The position numbers were made by a program, and so were the translations under genes. The notes beneath the pieces were generated by a model that worked only from the letters and a program-made list of their open reading frames with translations, was not told where the DNA came from and did not search any database. Positions 56,766 to 64,000 of a stretch of DNA of 64,000 nucleotides are shown here, one piece after another (the stretch's first letter is position 1; each line of letters begins with the position of its first letter). This DNA comes from Variovorax gossypii (GTDB taxonomy: Bacteria > Pseudomonadota > Gammaproteobacteria > Burkholderiales > Burkholderiaceae_C). The stretch spans positions 558,001 through 622,000 of the forward strand of contig NZ_RXOE01000002.1 in the NCBI RefSeq assembly GCF_003965815.1, in the 5' to 3' direction.

Positions 56766-57815
56766 TCAGGGCACCAGGACTGCGGCTCCTTCGATGCGGC
56801 CGGCGCGCAGGTCGGCCAGCGCTTCATTGGCCTGCGAGAGCGGATAGGTCCTGACGTGCACCTGCAGCGGATGAGTCTGCGCGAAGTCGAGGAACTCCCT
56901 TGCATCGGCGCGCGTGAGGTTCGCCACCGACACCACGCTGCGCTCCTCCCACAGCAGCCGGTAGGGAAAGGCCGGAATGTCGCTCATGTGGATTCCTCCG
57001 CACACGACCCGGCCGCCCTTGCGCACCGCGCGCAATGCGGCCGGCACCAGCTCGCCGGCGGGTGCGAAGACGATGGCTGCGTCAAGCGGCTCCGGCGGGC
57101 GCTCGTTCGAGCCGCCGGCCCATGCGGCGCCGACGCGGCGCGCGAAGTCCTGGGTCCTCGGGTCTCCCGGGCGGGTGAAAGCGCAGACCGTGCGCCCCTG
57201 CGCCACTGCGGCCTGCGTCACCAGGTGCGCCGCAGCGCCGAAACCGAAGATGCCCAGCCGATGCGCGTCTTCGCCCGCCGCCTTCAGGCTGCGCCAGCCG
57301 ATCAGGCCCGCGCAGAGCAGCGGGGCGATGCGGGCGGCATCGGTTTCATGCATGTCCAGCGGCAGGCAGAACGCGGCCTCGGCGATCACGTGGCTCGCGA
57401 AGCCGCCGTCGCGGTGGTAGCCGGTGAATCGCGGCGCGTCGCAGAGGTTCTCGTGGCCGTCCTCGCAGAACGCGCAGCAGCCGCAGCTGTGGCCCAGCCA
57501 GGGCACGCCCACGCGGTCGCCCAGCCTGAAGCCCGTTGCGCCGGAACCGATGGCCTCCACCACGCCCACGATCTCGTGGCCCGGAACGATCGGCAGCACC
57601 GGCAGCGGCAGTTCGCCGTCGACGATGTGCAGGTCGGTGCGGCAGACCGCGCAGGCCAGCACGCGCAGGCGCAACTCGCCCGGGCCGGGTTCGGGGATAT
57701 TGCGTCTCTCCATCTCCAGCGGGAGCAGTGCGGCGCTCAGCGTCATGGCGCGCATGGTCGGCACGCTTCGCAAGCCGTGGGCCGGGGCGGCCTGCACGGA
57801 GGAGATCGCACGCAT
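56766..57815 (-). CDS. Zinc-dependent alcohol dehydrogenase
   Basis: 349 residues. Catalytic zinc ligands in 'CAVCRTDLHIVDGELP' and 'VPGHEIVGVV'; structural zinc cysteines in 'GHSCGCCAFCEDGHENLC'; cofactor fold around 'LGIFGFGAAAHLV'. AdhP/AdhA-like cytosolic enzyme. It is 16 nt downstream of the BON-domain gene, probably co-transcribed with it as a fermentation or redox function. Confidence 0.9.
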   Translation of the reverse strand: MRAISSVQAAPAHGLRSVPTMRAMTLSAALLPLEMERRNIPEPGPGELRLRVLACAVCRTDLHIVDGELPLPVLPIVPGHEIVGVVEAIGSGATGFRLGDRVGVPWLGHSCGCCAFCEDGHENLCDAPRFTGYHRDGGFASHVIAEAAFCLPLDMHETDAARIAPLLCAGLIGWRSLKAAGEDAHRLGIFGFGAAAHLVTQAAVAQGRTVCAFTRPGDPRTQDFARRVGAAWAGGSNERPPEPLDAAIVFAPAGELVPAALRAVRKGGRVVCGGIHMSDIPAFPYRLLWEERSVVSVANLTRADAREFLDFAQTHPLQVHVRTYPLSQANEALADLRAGRIEGAAVLVP

Positions 57816-57831
57816 GTCGGCTCGCCCGGAT

Positions 57832-58485
57832 TCAGGCGTCCACGAGCAGGTCGTTCACCACCACGGTGACACCCGGGGTGGCCCACGCGGCACCCTGCAC
57901 CGCGTCGCGTTCGGTCCAGGAGTGCACAGTGCCGCGCAGCGTGACATGCGAGCCGTCGACCAGGATGGAGAGCTTGCGGGCCTCGCGGTCGGCCTGGCGC
58001 GAGAGCGCCTCGTGGATCTTCTGCTCGACGTCGGCGGGCGTCACCTTGGGCTTGACCTTCACGAGGTTCGACACGCCGGTCACGCCCATCAGGTTGCGCA
58101 CTGCGATCTCGGCGGCGCTGCGCTGGTACTCCCACTCGACCTCACCGCTGAGCGTGAGCCAGCCTTTCTCCACCATGGGGCGGATCTTGCCGTCGGGCAC
58201 GAGCACGTTCCATTCGAGCGCGCGCTCGGCCGCAAGGGCGATGTCGGCGTCGGTGCGCTGGTTGTCGAAGGGCAGCTTCACCGTCAGCTCGACGGCCAGT
58301 GCCTTCACGCCGTGCACGCGCTGCGCGGCGCGTTCGACGGCATATTTCTCGGCGTAGCTGGCGAGGTGGCCGGTGAGGGTGGCCACGCCGTCCTTGACGA
58401 TCACGCCGATGTCGGAGGACTTGACGTCGGGTGCCCAGGTGAGTTCGGCCTGGATGTCGTCGCGCAGTTGGGTATCGGTCTTCAT
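57832..58485 (-). CDS. Triple BON-domain periplasmic/stress protein
   Basis: 217 residues from the ATG at 58485 (AAGGAA upstream). Three BON repeats: each has 'D..I...V..G.vtL.G.V' form, e.g. 'DIGVIVKDGVATLTGHLASY', 'GWLTLSGEVEWEYQRSAAE' and 'GSHVTLRGTVHSWTERDA'. No signal peptide is visible, unlike OsmY, so it may be cytosolic. BON domains bind phospholipid; family members respond to osmotic and envelope stress. Confidence 0.9.
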   Translation of the reverse strand: MKTDTQLRDDIQAELTWAPDVKSSDIGVIVKDGVATLTGHLASYAEKYAVERAAQRVHGVKALAVELTVKLPFDNQRTDADIALAAERALEWNVLVPDGKIRPMVEKGWLTLSGEVEWEYQRSAAEIAVRNLMGVTGVSNLVKVKPKVTPADVEQKIHEALSRQADREARKLSILVDGSHVTLRGTVHSWTERDAVQGAAWATPGVTVVVNDLLVDA

Positions 58486-58578
58486 GAAGGTTCCTTGCAA
58501 TGGATGGATGAAGGGCGGTCGTCGCGCAAGCCGTGGCAACCGTGGAATCCACTGTAGGAAGGGCGCGCCCGGTCCGTC

Positions 58579-58592
58579 TTGCGCTGGATCAA
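58579..58592 (-). promoter_or_regulatory. Weak FNR-like site before the BON gene
   Basis: TTGCG-CTGG-ATCAA; the left half has two mismatches, but the identical left half TTGCG recurs at 63261. It lies 100 nt from the BON start, farther than the other sites. Confidence 0.45.
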
Positions 58593-58639
58593 GGGGCATG
58601 GGGGCGGCGAGCGCACGGCGCGGGACGTGCCCGCCGGGC

Positions 58640-59143
58640 TCAGGCGATGGCGTCCAGCAGCAGCGCCTGCAGCACGAAGCGCCGGTTGTCGGCCAGCGGC
58701 ATCGCGTCCCCGAGCAGTTCCGCGAGCCGGTCGGCCGGATGGTCCTTCGTGGCGGCTCCGTCGAACACCGGGATTCCCGCATGCAGCCCGATGTGCCGCA
58801 CGAGCACGGGGTCCAGGCCCTGGCATTCCACCGCCTCGTAGAGGCGGCCGAGCATGCGTGCCGTGTGCTGCACTTCCTGCGGCGTGCTCGCGCGGGACAG
58901 GCTCGAGCGCATCACGGCGACGTGGGCGCCCAGTTCCTCGGCGGCCCGGCGGAACAGTGCCTGCGCCTCGTCGGGCTGCGTCTCGCACAACAACCCCAGG
59001 TTCTTGCCGCGCAGCAACTGGCGCGTGGTCCCGTCCAGCGCTGCGCGCTGGAGGATGCGCGCGTGGCTGAGCAGGCTCGCCACGTTCAGCGGGGAGAGCT
59101 GGAGTTCGGCCTCGGGACTGCAGGCGTTGTTGGATGGGGGCAT
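58640..59143 (-). CDS. Orphan carbamoyltransferase N-domain-like protein
   Basis: 167 residues, ATG 59143 (a TTG at 59155 is in frame but would leave almost no leader behind the FNR-like site). 'LLRGKNLGLLCETQPDEAQA' aligns with the opening of ornithine carbamoyltransferase where the carbamoyl-phosphate STRT loop should be, but that loop is lost; 'HTARMLGRLYEAVECQGLD' and 'HAGIPVFDG' match the OTC segments DTARVLGR and VPVWNG, and 'DHPADRLAELLG' the HPTQ region. The amino-acid-binding half is absent. So it is a catalytically dead or repurposed half-enzyme in an anaerobic cluster. Confidence 0.7.
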   Translation of the reverse strand: MPPSNNACSPEAELQLSPLNVASLLSHARILQRAALDGTTRQLLRGKNLGLLCETQPDEAQALFRRAAEELGAHVAVMRSSLSRASTPQEVQHTARMLGRLYEAVECQGLDPVLVRHIGLHAGIPVFDGAATKDHPADRLAELLGDAMPLADNRRFVLQALLLDAIA

Positions 59144-59196
59144 GTCAATGGTCAATGTGTGACTCGCCGAGGCTAAGCCGGCCGGAGGTCCCGGGC

Positions 59197-59210
59197 TTGA
59201 TGCAGGTCAA
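59197..59210. promoter_or_regulatory. FNR-like box between the carbamoyltransferase-like gene and the Crp/Fnr gene
   Basis: TTGAT-GCAG-GTCAA, one mismatch. Its centre lies 60.5 nt from the minus-strand start at 59143, matching the other sites; on the plus strand it could also feed back on the regulator gene at 59379. Confidence 0.75.
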
Positions 59211-59378
59211 GGCACGAGACGCGACTGCGTGACTTGCTGCATGTCGCACTCCGTTGATACACACCGGACACATTGCATTCACCGAGCGTTACGCGCCGAT
59301 TCCGGCCGTTGTCATTGCATTGCCGATGGGTTCCTAGCATTCCTGCATCGAAACGCGAAGACCACCAAGGAGTCCCAG

Positions 59379-60149
59379 ATGCTCAACGCCGCCATCCCCT
59401 CGACGAACGCCGCGGTCCCGACCGTGCAGGCCCAGGTCGGCATCGGCCGGGATTGCACGGGACAGCAAAGCACCGCCGACACGCTGAAGCTGCTCTGCGA
59501 ACAGCTCAGGCCGCAGCGCCGCGTCGTCCACGCGGGCGATACGATCTACCAGGCGGGCGAGCGCTTCGGCAACCTCTACATCCTGAACTCCGGCTTCTTC
59601 AAGATCGTGAATCTCTCGGCCGACGGGCGCGAGCAGGTGGTGGGCCTCAAGTTCCGCGGCGACTGGCTCGGCTTCGACGGCATCGCAAGCGGGCGGTACT
59701 CGTGCGACGCCGTCGCCATGGACACCGGTGAGATCTGGGTCGTCTCGTACGAGGCCCTGCTGGCGGCCTGCGCCGCGCATCCCGCCTTGCTGCAGGTGCT
59801 GCATGCCGCCATGAGCCGCGAGATCGCGCACGACCGGGATTCGCTGATGTCGGTCTGTACGCTGCCGGCGGACGCTCGCGTGGCCGACTTCCTGCGCTAC
59901 TGGGCGGAGACGCTGGCCGAGCGCGGCATGCGCACCGACGAGATCACGCTGCGCATGACGCGCGCCGAGATCGGCAACTACCTGGGCATGACGCTCGAGA
60001 GCGTCAGCCGCGCGCTGTCGCGGCTGGCCCGCGACAACGTCATCGGATTCGCAACGAAGGGGCGGCGCGACGTGCAGATTCCCGACGTGGGCGCCCTGTC
60101 GGCCTTCGTGCAGCGCTGCCTGGCGCCCGCGCCGGCCATGCTCCAGTAG
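59379..60149 (+). CDS. Crp/Fnr-family regulator without the FNR iron-sulfur cysteines
   Basis: 256 residues from ATG 59379 (AAGGAG upstream). cNMP-binding-like beta roll ('HAGDTIYQAGERFGNLYIL', 'KFRGDWLGFDGIASG'), then an HTH_CRP domain: 'MTRAEIGNYLGMTLESVSRALSRL' split, with Glu207, Ser210 and Arg211, the E--SR set that reads TTGAT. The FNR cluster pattern CxxCx5C is absent; only Cys26 and Cys40 precede the roll, and the fourth FNR Cys position is Trp. Hence FixK-like: right DNA specificity, no direct oxygen sensor visible. It probably controls the boxes in this region. Confidence 0.85.
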   Translation: MLNAAIPSTNAAVPTVQAQVGIGRDCTGQQSTADTLKLLCEQLRPQRRVVHAGDTIYQAGERFGNLYILNSGFFKIVNLSADGREQVVGLKFRGDWLGFDGIASGRYSCDAVAMDTGEIWVVSYEALLAACAAHPALLQVLHAAMSREIAHDRDSLMSVCTLPADARVADFLRYWAETLAERGMRTDEITLRMTRAEIGNYLGMTLESVSRALSRLARDNVIGFATKGRRDVQIPDVGALSAFVQRCLAPAPAMLQ

Positions 60150-60167
60150 AGCCTGTCTCCAGCGCGT

Positions 60168-62291
60168 TCAGACGCGGCTGGCCAGCACCCTGGCCATGGC
60201 CCGCGCTAGTTCGGAGCGCGTATAGGGCTTGCGCAACAGTTCCCAGCTCTGCGGCACTTCGCGGTCGGCGTCCAGCAGTTCCGACGAGAAGCCCGACATC
60301 AGCAGCACCGCCAGTTGCGGGAGCCGCTGCTGGACTTCGTAGGCCAGCCGGGTGCCGCGCATGCCGGCGCCCAGCGCGATGTCGCTCAGCAGCAGGTCGA
60401 ACGGCCCGGTGCCCGCGTCGAGCGCGGACAGCGCCTGCTCGGCCGTGGCGGCAGTGAAGACCTCGCAGCCCAGCGTGGACAGAAACGTGTGCACCACCTT
60501 GCGGACTTCCGCGTCGTCCTCGACCAGCATCACGCGCAGTCCGGCCGGCACGGTCTCGTCGGTCGGTTCTTCCGGCGCGGCCGTTGGCCGTGCTTCCTCC
60601 TGCTGCGGCAGGTAGAGCGTCACCGTGGTGCCCTGGCCAGCCTTGCTGTCGATCGCGACCGCGCCGCGCGACTGGTTGACGAAGCCGTACACCGTGCTCA
60701 GGCCCAGGCCTGTGCCGCGGCCGGCCTCCTTGGTGGTGAAGAAGGGCTCGAACGCGCGCTCCTTCACTGCCTCGGACATGCCCGTGCCGCTGTCGGCAAT
60801 GGAGATGGCGACGAAGCGCGTGGAGGCATCGCCCTGCGGCTCGTTGCGCTGGCCGCGCAGCGCCGTCGGCAAGGCCCCGCACGGCTCGGTGCGGAAGCGC
60901 AGCGTGCCGCCCTCGGGCATGGCGTCGCGCGCATTGATCGCGATGTTGAGCAGCGCCGACTCCAGCTGCCCCGGGTCGGCCACCACGGGTGGACAGCCGG
61001 GGGCGGTGTCGATCTCGATGCGGATGCGCTGGTCGAGCGTGCGGCGCAGCATGTCGGCCAGCGAGTGCAGCAGCGCGCGGGTGTCGACTGCGCTCGGCTG
61101 CAGCATCTGGCGGCGCGAGAAGGCCAGCAGCTTGCCGGTGAGCTCCGCGCCCCTTCGCGTGGCGCGGGCCGCGGCCGCCAGCAGCTGCTGCGCATAGCCG
61201 TCCTGTGCGAGCACGGGCAGCTCTTCCAGCACCTGGAGGTTGCCCTGGATCACGGTCAGGAGGTTGTTGAAGTCATGCGCGATGCCGCCCGTGAGTTGGC
61301 CGACGCTTTCGAGCCGCTGCGAATGATTGAGCGCTTCCTCGGTCTGCATGCGCTGCAGGCTGGTGGCGATCAGGCTGGAGAGCGAATCGAGAAAGCGCAC
61401 CTCTTCGTCTCCGAAGCGCCTGGATTCCTTCGAGCGCACCGACAGCATGCCGATCACGCGCCCCCGGTCGGACAGCGGCACGGCGAGCGCGCTGACCAGC
61501 CCGGCCTCGAGATAGGCAGGGGGCACGCTGAAGCGGCTTTCTTGGGCGTAGTCCTGCACCACGACCGGCCGGCCCTGCGAGAACACGAAACCTGGTGGAG
61601 TGTCGGGCCGGTTGGCGATGCGCGCGCCGATCTCCTCGCCAGCGACCAGGCCGACGCCGCTGGCCACGCGAAACTCGGGGCGGGTGCTGTCGAGCAGCCA
61701 CACCATCGCGACCTCGACCTGCAGCGCGGTGGTGATGATGGCCGGCACATGCTCCAGCACCACCTGCAGGTCGCGCGTGTCGACCGCCAGGCGTCCCAGC
61801 TGGGCCAGGTGCTCGCTGTAGCGCGCGCGCTGCAGCGCCTGCTTCACGCGCGGGTAGGCGCCGATGTCCCGGATGGCGGCCACCACGAACGGCAGGCCGT
61901 GGCTCTGCAGCGGGCTGAGCGCGATCTCGACCATGACCTCGCTGCCGTCCTTGCGCTTGGCCACCAGCTCCATGTGGGTGCCCATCGGGCGAGGGCGGGG
62001 TGCGTGTCCATACGCCTCGCGGTACGACGCGTGGCGCGGACGGATGCTGTCGGGCACAAGCACGTCGACGTTCAGGCCCACCAGTTCGTCCGCCGCGTAG
62101 CCCAGCAGCGCGGCCGCCGATGGGTTGGCCAGCATGATGCTGCCCGAGCGGTCCACGACCAGCAGCGAGTCGGGGTAGGCGACGAAGAGCGAGCGGAACA
62201 CGCTGCCTTCGTCGAAGCCCTCGAAGCCCGCCGACGGGCCCTGCATGGGCGCGCCGGGCGGCAGCGACGGCCTGTCCGCGTTGTCAGCCAT
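60168..62291 (-). CDS. Hybrid sensor histidine kinase (PAS-GAF-HisKA-HATPase-REC)
   Basis: 707 residues from ATG 62291; longer frames are shadows of the regulator gene. PAS (about 25-150, 'PDSLLVVDRSGSIMLANPSA'), GAF (about 170-325), phospho-acceptor His in 'GGIAHDFNNLLTV', ATPase G-boxes 'ADSGTGM' and 'GRGTGLGLSTVYGFV', then a C-terminal receiver with Asp in 'LLLSDIALG'. No membrane segment, so a soluble sensor. It overlaps the response-regulator stop by 8 nt. Confidence 0.92.
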   Translation of the reverse strand: MADNADRPSLPPGAPMQGPSAGFEGFDEGSVFRSLFVAYPDSLLVVDRSGSIMLANPSAAALLGYAADELVGLNVDVLVPDSIRPRHASYREAYGHAPRPRPMGTHMELVAKRKDGSEVMVEIALSPLQSHGLPFVVAAIRDIGAYPRVKQALQRARYSEHLAQLGRLAVDTRDLQVVLEHVPAIITTALQVEVAMVWLLDSTRPEFRVASGVGLVAGEEIGARIANRPDTPPGFVFSQGRPVVVQDYAQESRFSVPPAYLEAGLVSALAVPLSDRGRVIGMLSVRSKESRRFGDEEVRFLDSLSSLIATSLQRMQTEEALNHSQRLESVGQLTGGIAHDFNNLLTVIQGNLQVLEELPVLAQDGYAQQLLAAAARATRRGAELTGKLLAFSRRQMLQPSAVDTRALLHSLADMLRRTLDQRIRIEIDTAPGCPPVVADPGQLESALLNIAINARDAMPEGGTLRFRTEPCGALPTALRGQRNEPQGDASTRFVAISIADSGTGMSEAVKERAFEPFFTTKEAGRGTGLGLSTVYGFVNQSRGAVAIDSKAGQGTTVTLYLPQQEEARPTAAPEEPTDETVPAGLRVMLVEDDAEVRKVVHTFLSTLGCEVFTAATAEQALSALDAGTGPFDLLLSDIALGAGMRGTRLAYEVQQRLPQLAVLLMSGFSSELLDADREVPQSWELLRKPYTRSELARAMARVLASRV

Positions 62292-63015
62292 TGGAGACCG
62301 GCGGCACCAGGATGTAGCCTGCGCCCCGTACCGACTTGATGAGCTGCGGATCTTCCGCGTCCGCCTCGATCTTCCTGCGCAGGCGGCCGACCTGCACGTC
62401 GATCGTGCGATCGAATGGCGCCGCCTCGCGGCCACGCGTCTGTTCGAGCAGGAAGTCGCGCGAGAGCACGCGACCCGGATGGCGGGCAAAGGCCTGCAGC
62501 AGGTCGAACTCTCCGCCGGTGAGGGCCACTTCCTCTCCTTGCGGATTCCTCAGGCTGCGCGCGGCCGTATCGAGCTGCCAGCCGGCGAAGCGCAGCCTGT
62601 CGGGAGAGCCCGCCGAGGTTGCGGCGGCGGGTGCCGGCACTTCGGGCGCGATCCGCCGCAGAACTGCCTTCACGCGCGCAACCAGCTCGCGCAGGTCGAA
62701 GGGCTTGGTCACGTAGTCGTCGGCACCCACCTCGAGGCCGACCACCTTGTCCACCGCGTCGCCCCTGCCCGTGACGATGACCAGGCCGCAGCGGAAGCTC
62801 TCGCGCAGCCGGCGCGCAATCGAGAAGCCGTCTTCGCCCGGCAGGCCGAGATCGAGCAGCACGAGGTCCGCAGGGTCCGAGCTCATCAGCGACATGAGCG
62901 ATCGTCCATCGTGGACCTGTGTGACGCGGAAACCGTGGCTCTGGAGGTAGTTGGCCAGCAGCAGCGTGATGTCAACCTCGTCGTCGAGCACCGCAATGTG
63001 GGAGGCTTGTTTCAT
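62284..63015 (-). CDS. OmpR-family response regulator
   Basis: 243 residues from ATG 63015 (MKQASHIAVLDDE). Receiver domain with acidic pair Asp11/Asp12, phospho-acceptor Asp55 in 'LVLLDLGLPGEDG' and Lys104 in 'VTKPFDLREL'; winged-helix effector from about residue 150 ('LTGGEFDLLQAFARHPGRVL', 'DVQVGRLRRKIE', 'SVRGAGYILV'). Partner of the overlapping kinase. An upstream frame to 63255 is open but unsupported. Confidence 0.95.
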   Translation of the reverse strand: MKQASHIAVLDDEVDITLLLANYLQSHGFRVTQVHDGRSLMSLMSSDPADLVLLDLGLPGEDGFSIARRLRESFRCGLVIVTGRGDAVDKVVGLEVGADDYVTKPFDLRELVARVKAVLRRIAPEVPAPAAATSAGSPDRLRFAGWQLDTAARSLRNPQGEEVALTGGEFDLLQAFARHPGRVLSRDFLLEQTRGREAAPFDRTIDVQVGRLRRKIEADAEDPQLIKSVRGAGYILVPPVSNG

Positions 63016-63329
63016 GCGATGGCAGGAAGGAAATGGAATTCGGATGTCGTGGGCACCCTGTATCGCCGGGAGCGTAGCACGCACGCCCTGCTGCGGCATC
63101 CCCTGCAAGAGCCGTGGAAGGCCGTGTGCCAGGCTGCGGTGTCGGCGGGACCATCGGCAGTTCCAGATCTCCGGCATGTCGCGCCCTCCTGAAACGGGGC
63201 CTGCCACCGGCTCCGGCGCGGTGGGCGGGAAGATTCTTCCGCCGCGGTCTCGCACAGGCCTTGCGCCACATCAAGGCCGGTGCCGGGCGCGCTCCGCAGA
63301 ATCGCGCGCACTCTGTTCACGAGGTACCC
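63016..63329. other. Divergent promoter region, no gene seen
   Basis: 314 nt between the response regulator and the desaturase. It contains the FNR-like site at 63261-63274. Open frames crossing it are the upstream extension of the regulator frame and have no ribosome site. Confidence 0.6.
63261..63274 (+). promoter_or_regulatory. FNR-like box before the desaturase
   Basis: TTGCG-CCAC-ATCAA; right half perfect. The centre lies 62.5 nt from the desaturase ATG, exactly as for ccoN, which implies a 21-nt leader. Confidence 0.65.
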
Positions 63330-64000
63330 ATGCATTCATTGCTCTATTCCGGCGTTCTCCATCTTCCATGGTGGGGCACGGTGCTGGCCGCGCTGGCGCT
63401 CACGCACGTCACCATCGCTTCGGTCACCATCTTCCTGCATCGCCACCAGGCGCATCGTGCGCTCGAGCTGCATCCGGCGGCGAGCCATTTCTTCCGCTTC
63501 TGGCTGTGGCTGACCACCGGCATGGTCACCCGGGAATGGGCCGCCGTGCACCGCAAGCACCACGCGAAGTGCGAGACCCCGGAAGACCCGCACAGCCCCC
63601 AGGTGCACGGGCTCAACCGCGTGCTGTGGGGCGGCGTGTTCTTCTACATGCGCGAGGCGAGGCAGGCGCAGACCCTGGAGCGCTACGGCCACGGCACGCC
63701 CGACGACTGGCTGGAGCGCAGGCTCTATTCGAAGCACAAGATTCTCGGCATCGTGCTGATGGGCCTTGCGGACATGGCGCTCTTCGGCGTGGTGCCGGGC
63801 GGCCTGGTCCTGCTCGTGCAGATCGCTTGGATTCCCTTCTGGGCAGCGGGCGTCGTCAACGGCATCGGCCACTACTGGGGTTACCGCAACTGGCCCGCAC
63901 GCGACGCCAGCACGAACATCTTTCCGGTGGGCATCCTGATCGGCGGGGAGGAGCTGCACAACAACCACCACGCCTTTCCCGCATCGGCCAAGCTTTCGAA
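63330..64000 (+). CDS. Acyl-CoA/fatty-acid desaturase (partial, runs off the window)
   Basis: 223 codons are present and no stop is reached. Membrane di-iron desaturase: His boxes 'HRHQAHR' (37-43), 'HRKHHAK' (74-80) and 'HNNHH' (about 213-217), with helices at about 15-35, 50-66 and 145-180. It introduces a double bond in membrane acyl chains, using oxygen. Placing an oxygen-consuming enzyme behind an FNR-type site is noteworthy. GAGG lies before the ATG. Confidence 0.9.
   Translation, partial: MHSLLYSGVLHLPWWGTVLAALALTHVTIASVTIFLHRHQAHRALELHPAASHFFRFWLWLTTGMVTREWAAVHRKHHAKCETPEDPHSPQVHGLNRVLWGGVFFYMREARQAQTLERYGHGTPDDWLERRLYSKHKILGIVLMGLADMALFGVVPGGLVLLVQIAWIPFWAAGVVNGIGHYWGYRNWPARDASTNIFPVGILIGGEELHNNHHAFPASAKLS

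Noticed and set aside
59379..60149. Calling the Crp/Fnr gene an oxygen-sensing FNR/Anr
   Set aside because: The cluster-binding cysteine pattern is absent; only the DNA-recognition residues match.

Overview
The window is a high-GC betaproteobacterial chromosome segment. Polyol ABC transport, a Bug-type solute-binding protein, a CIRCE-controlled groESL, a cbb3 oxidase cluster and GC-rich extragenic palindromes together suggest Burkholderiales, most likely Comamonadaceae close to Variovorax. This is inferred from gene content and style; no rRNA or tRNA gene was seen. Two core blocks flank an accessory island of about 22 kb that has lower GC and different codon use.

Left core (1-21281). An ABC ATPase tail, a HAD hydrolase and a lipocalin are followed by tal-pgi, a DUF805 protein, a pdxA-family gene with a Bug binding protein under a divergent LysR regulator, and a large polyol operon (8246-19029). 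The operon encodes a mannitol/sorbitol-type ABC importer, a long-chain polyol dehydrogenase, a SmoS-like sorbitol dehydrogenase, a small FSA/transaldolase-like enzyme, a fructokinase, an AraC regulator and a xylulokinase. It imports polyols, oxidises them to fructose or xylulose and phosphorylates these into the pathway served by tal and pgi. groESL follows on the minus strand with a perfect CIRCE.

Island (about 21.3-43.5 kb). It carries (a) a type I restriction-modification cassette hsdR-hsdS-prrC-hsdM in which prrC encodes a recognisable anticodon nuclease, so it is a restriction system with a suicide tRNase; (b) several unassigned genes; (c) a Tn7-like module tnsA-tnsB-tnsC-tniQ-tniQ with overlapping genes; (d) a decayed tyrosine recombinase; and (e) a two-gene unit, a SAMD9-like SIR2/P-loop/helical-repeat/OB protein followed by a stand-alone TOPRIM protein. 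The last is the best candidate here for an undescribed defence system. Related palindromic sequences at 21379-21401 and 43496-43518 bracket the island.

Right core (43573-64000). This is a microaerobic/anaerobic block: universal stress protein, ccoI-ccoS-ccoNOQP-ccoGH, hemN, a SafE-type membrane protein, small membrane proteins, a UspA plus beta-CASP hydrolase pair, a BON protein plus alcohol dehydrogenase pair, an orphan carbamoyltransferase-like half-protein, a Crp/Fnr regulator, a two-component pair and a desaturase cut by the window end. FNR-type sites (TTGAT-N4-ATCAA and variants) lie at a near-constant 60-65 nt from five start codons, which indicates one oxygen-responsive regulon.
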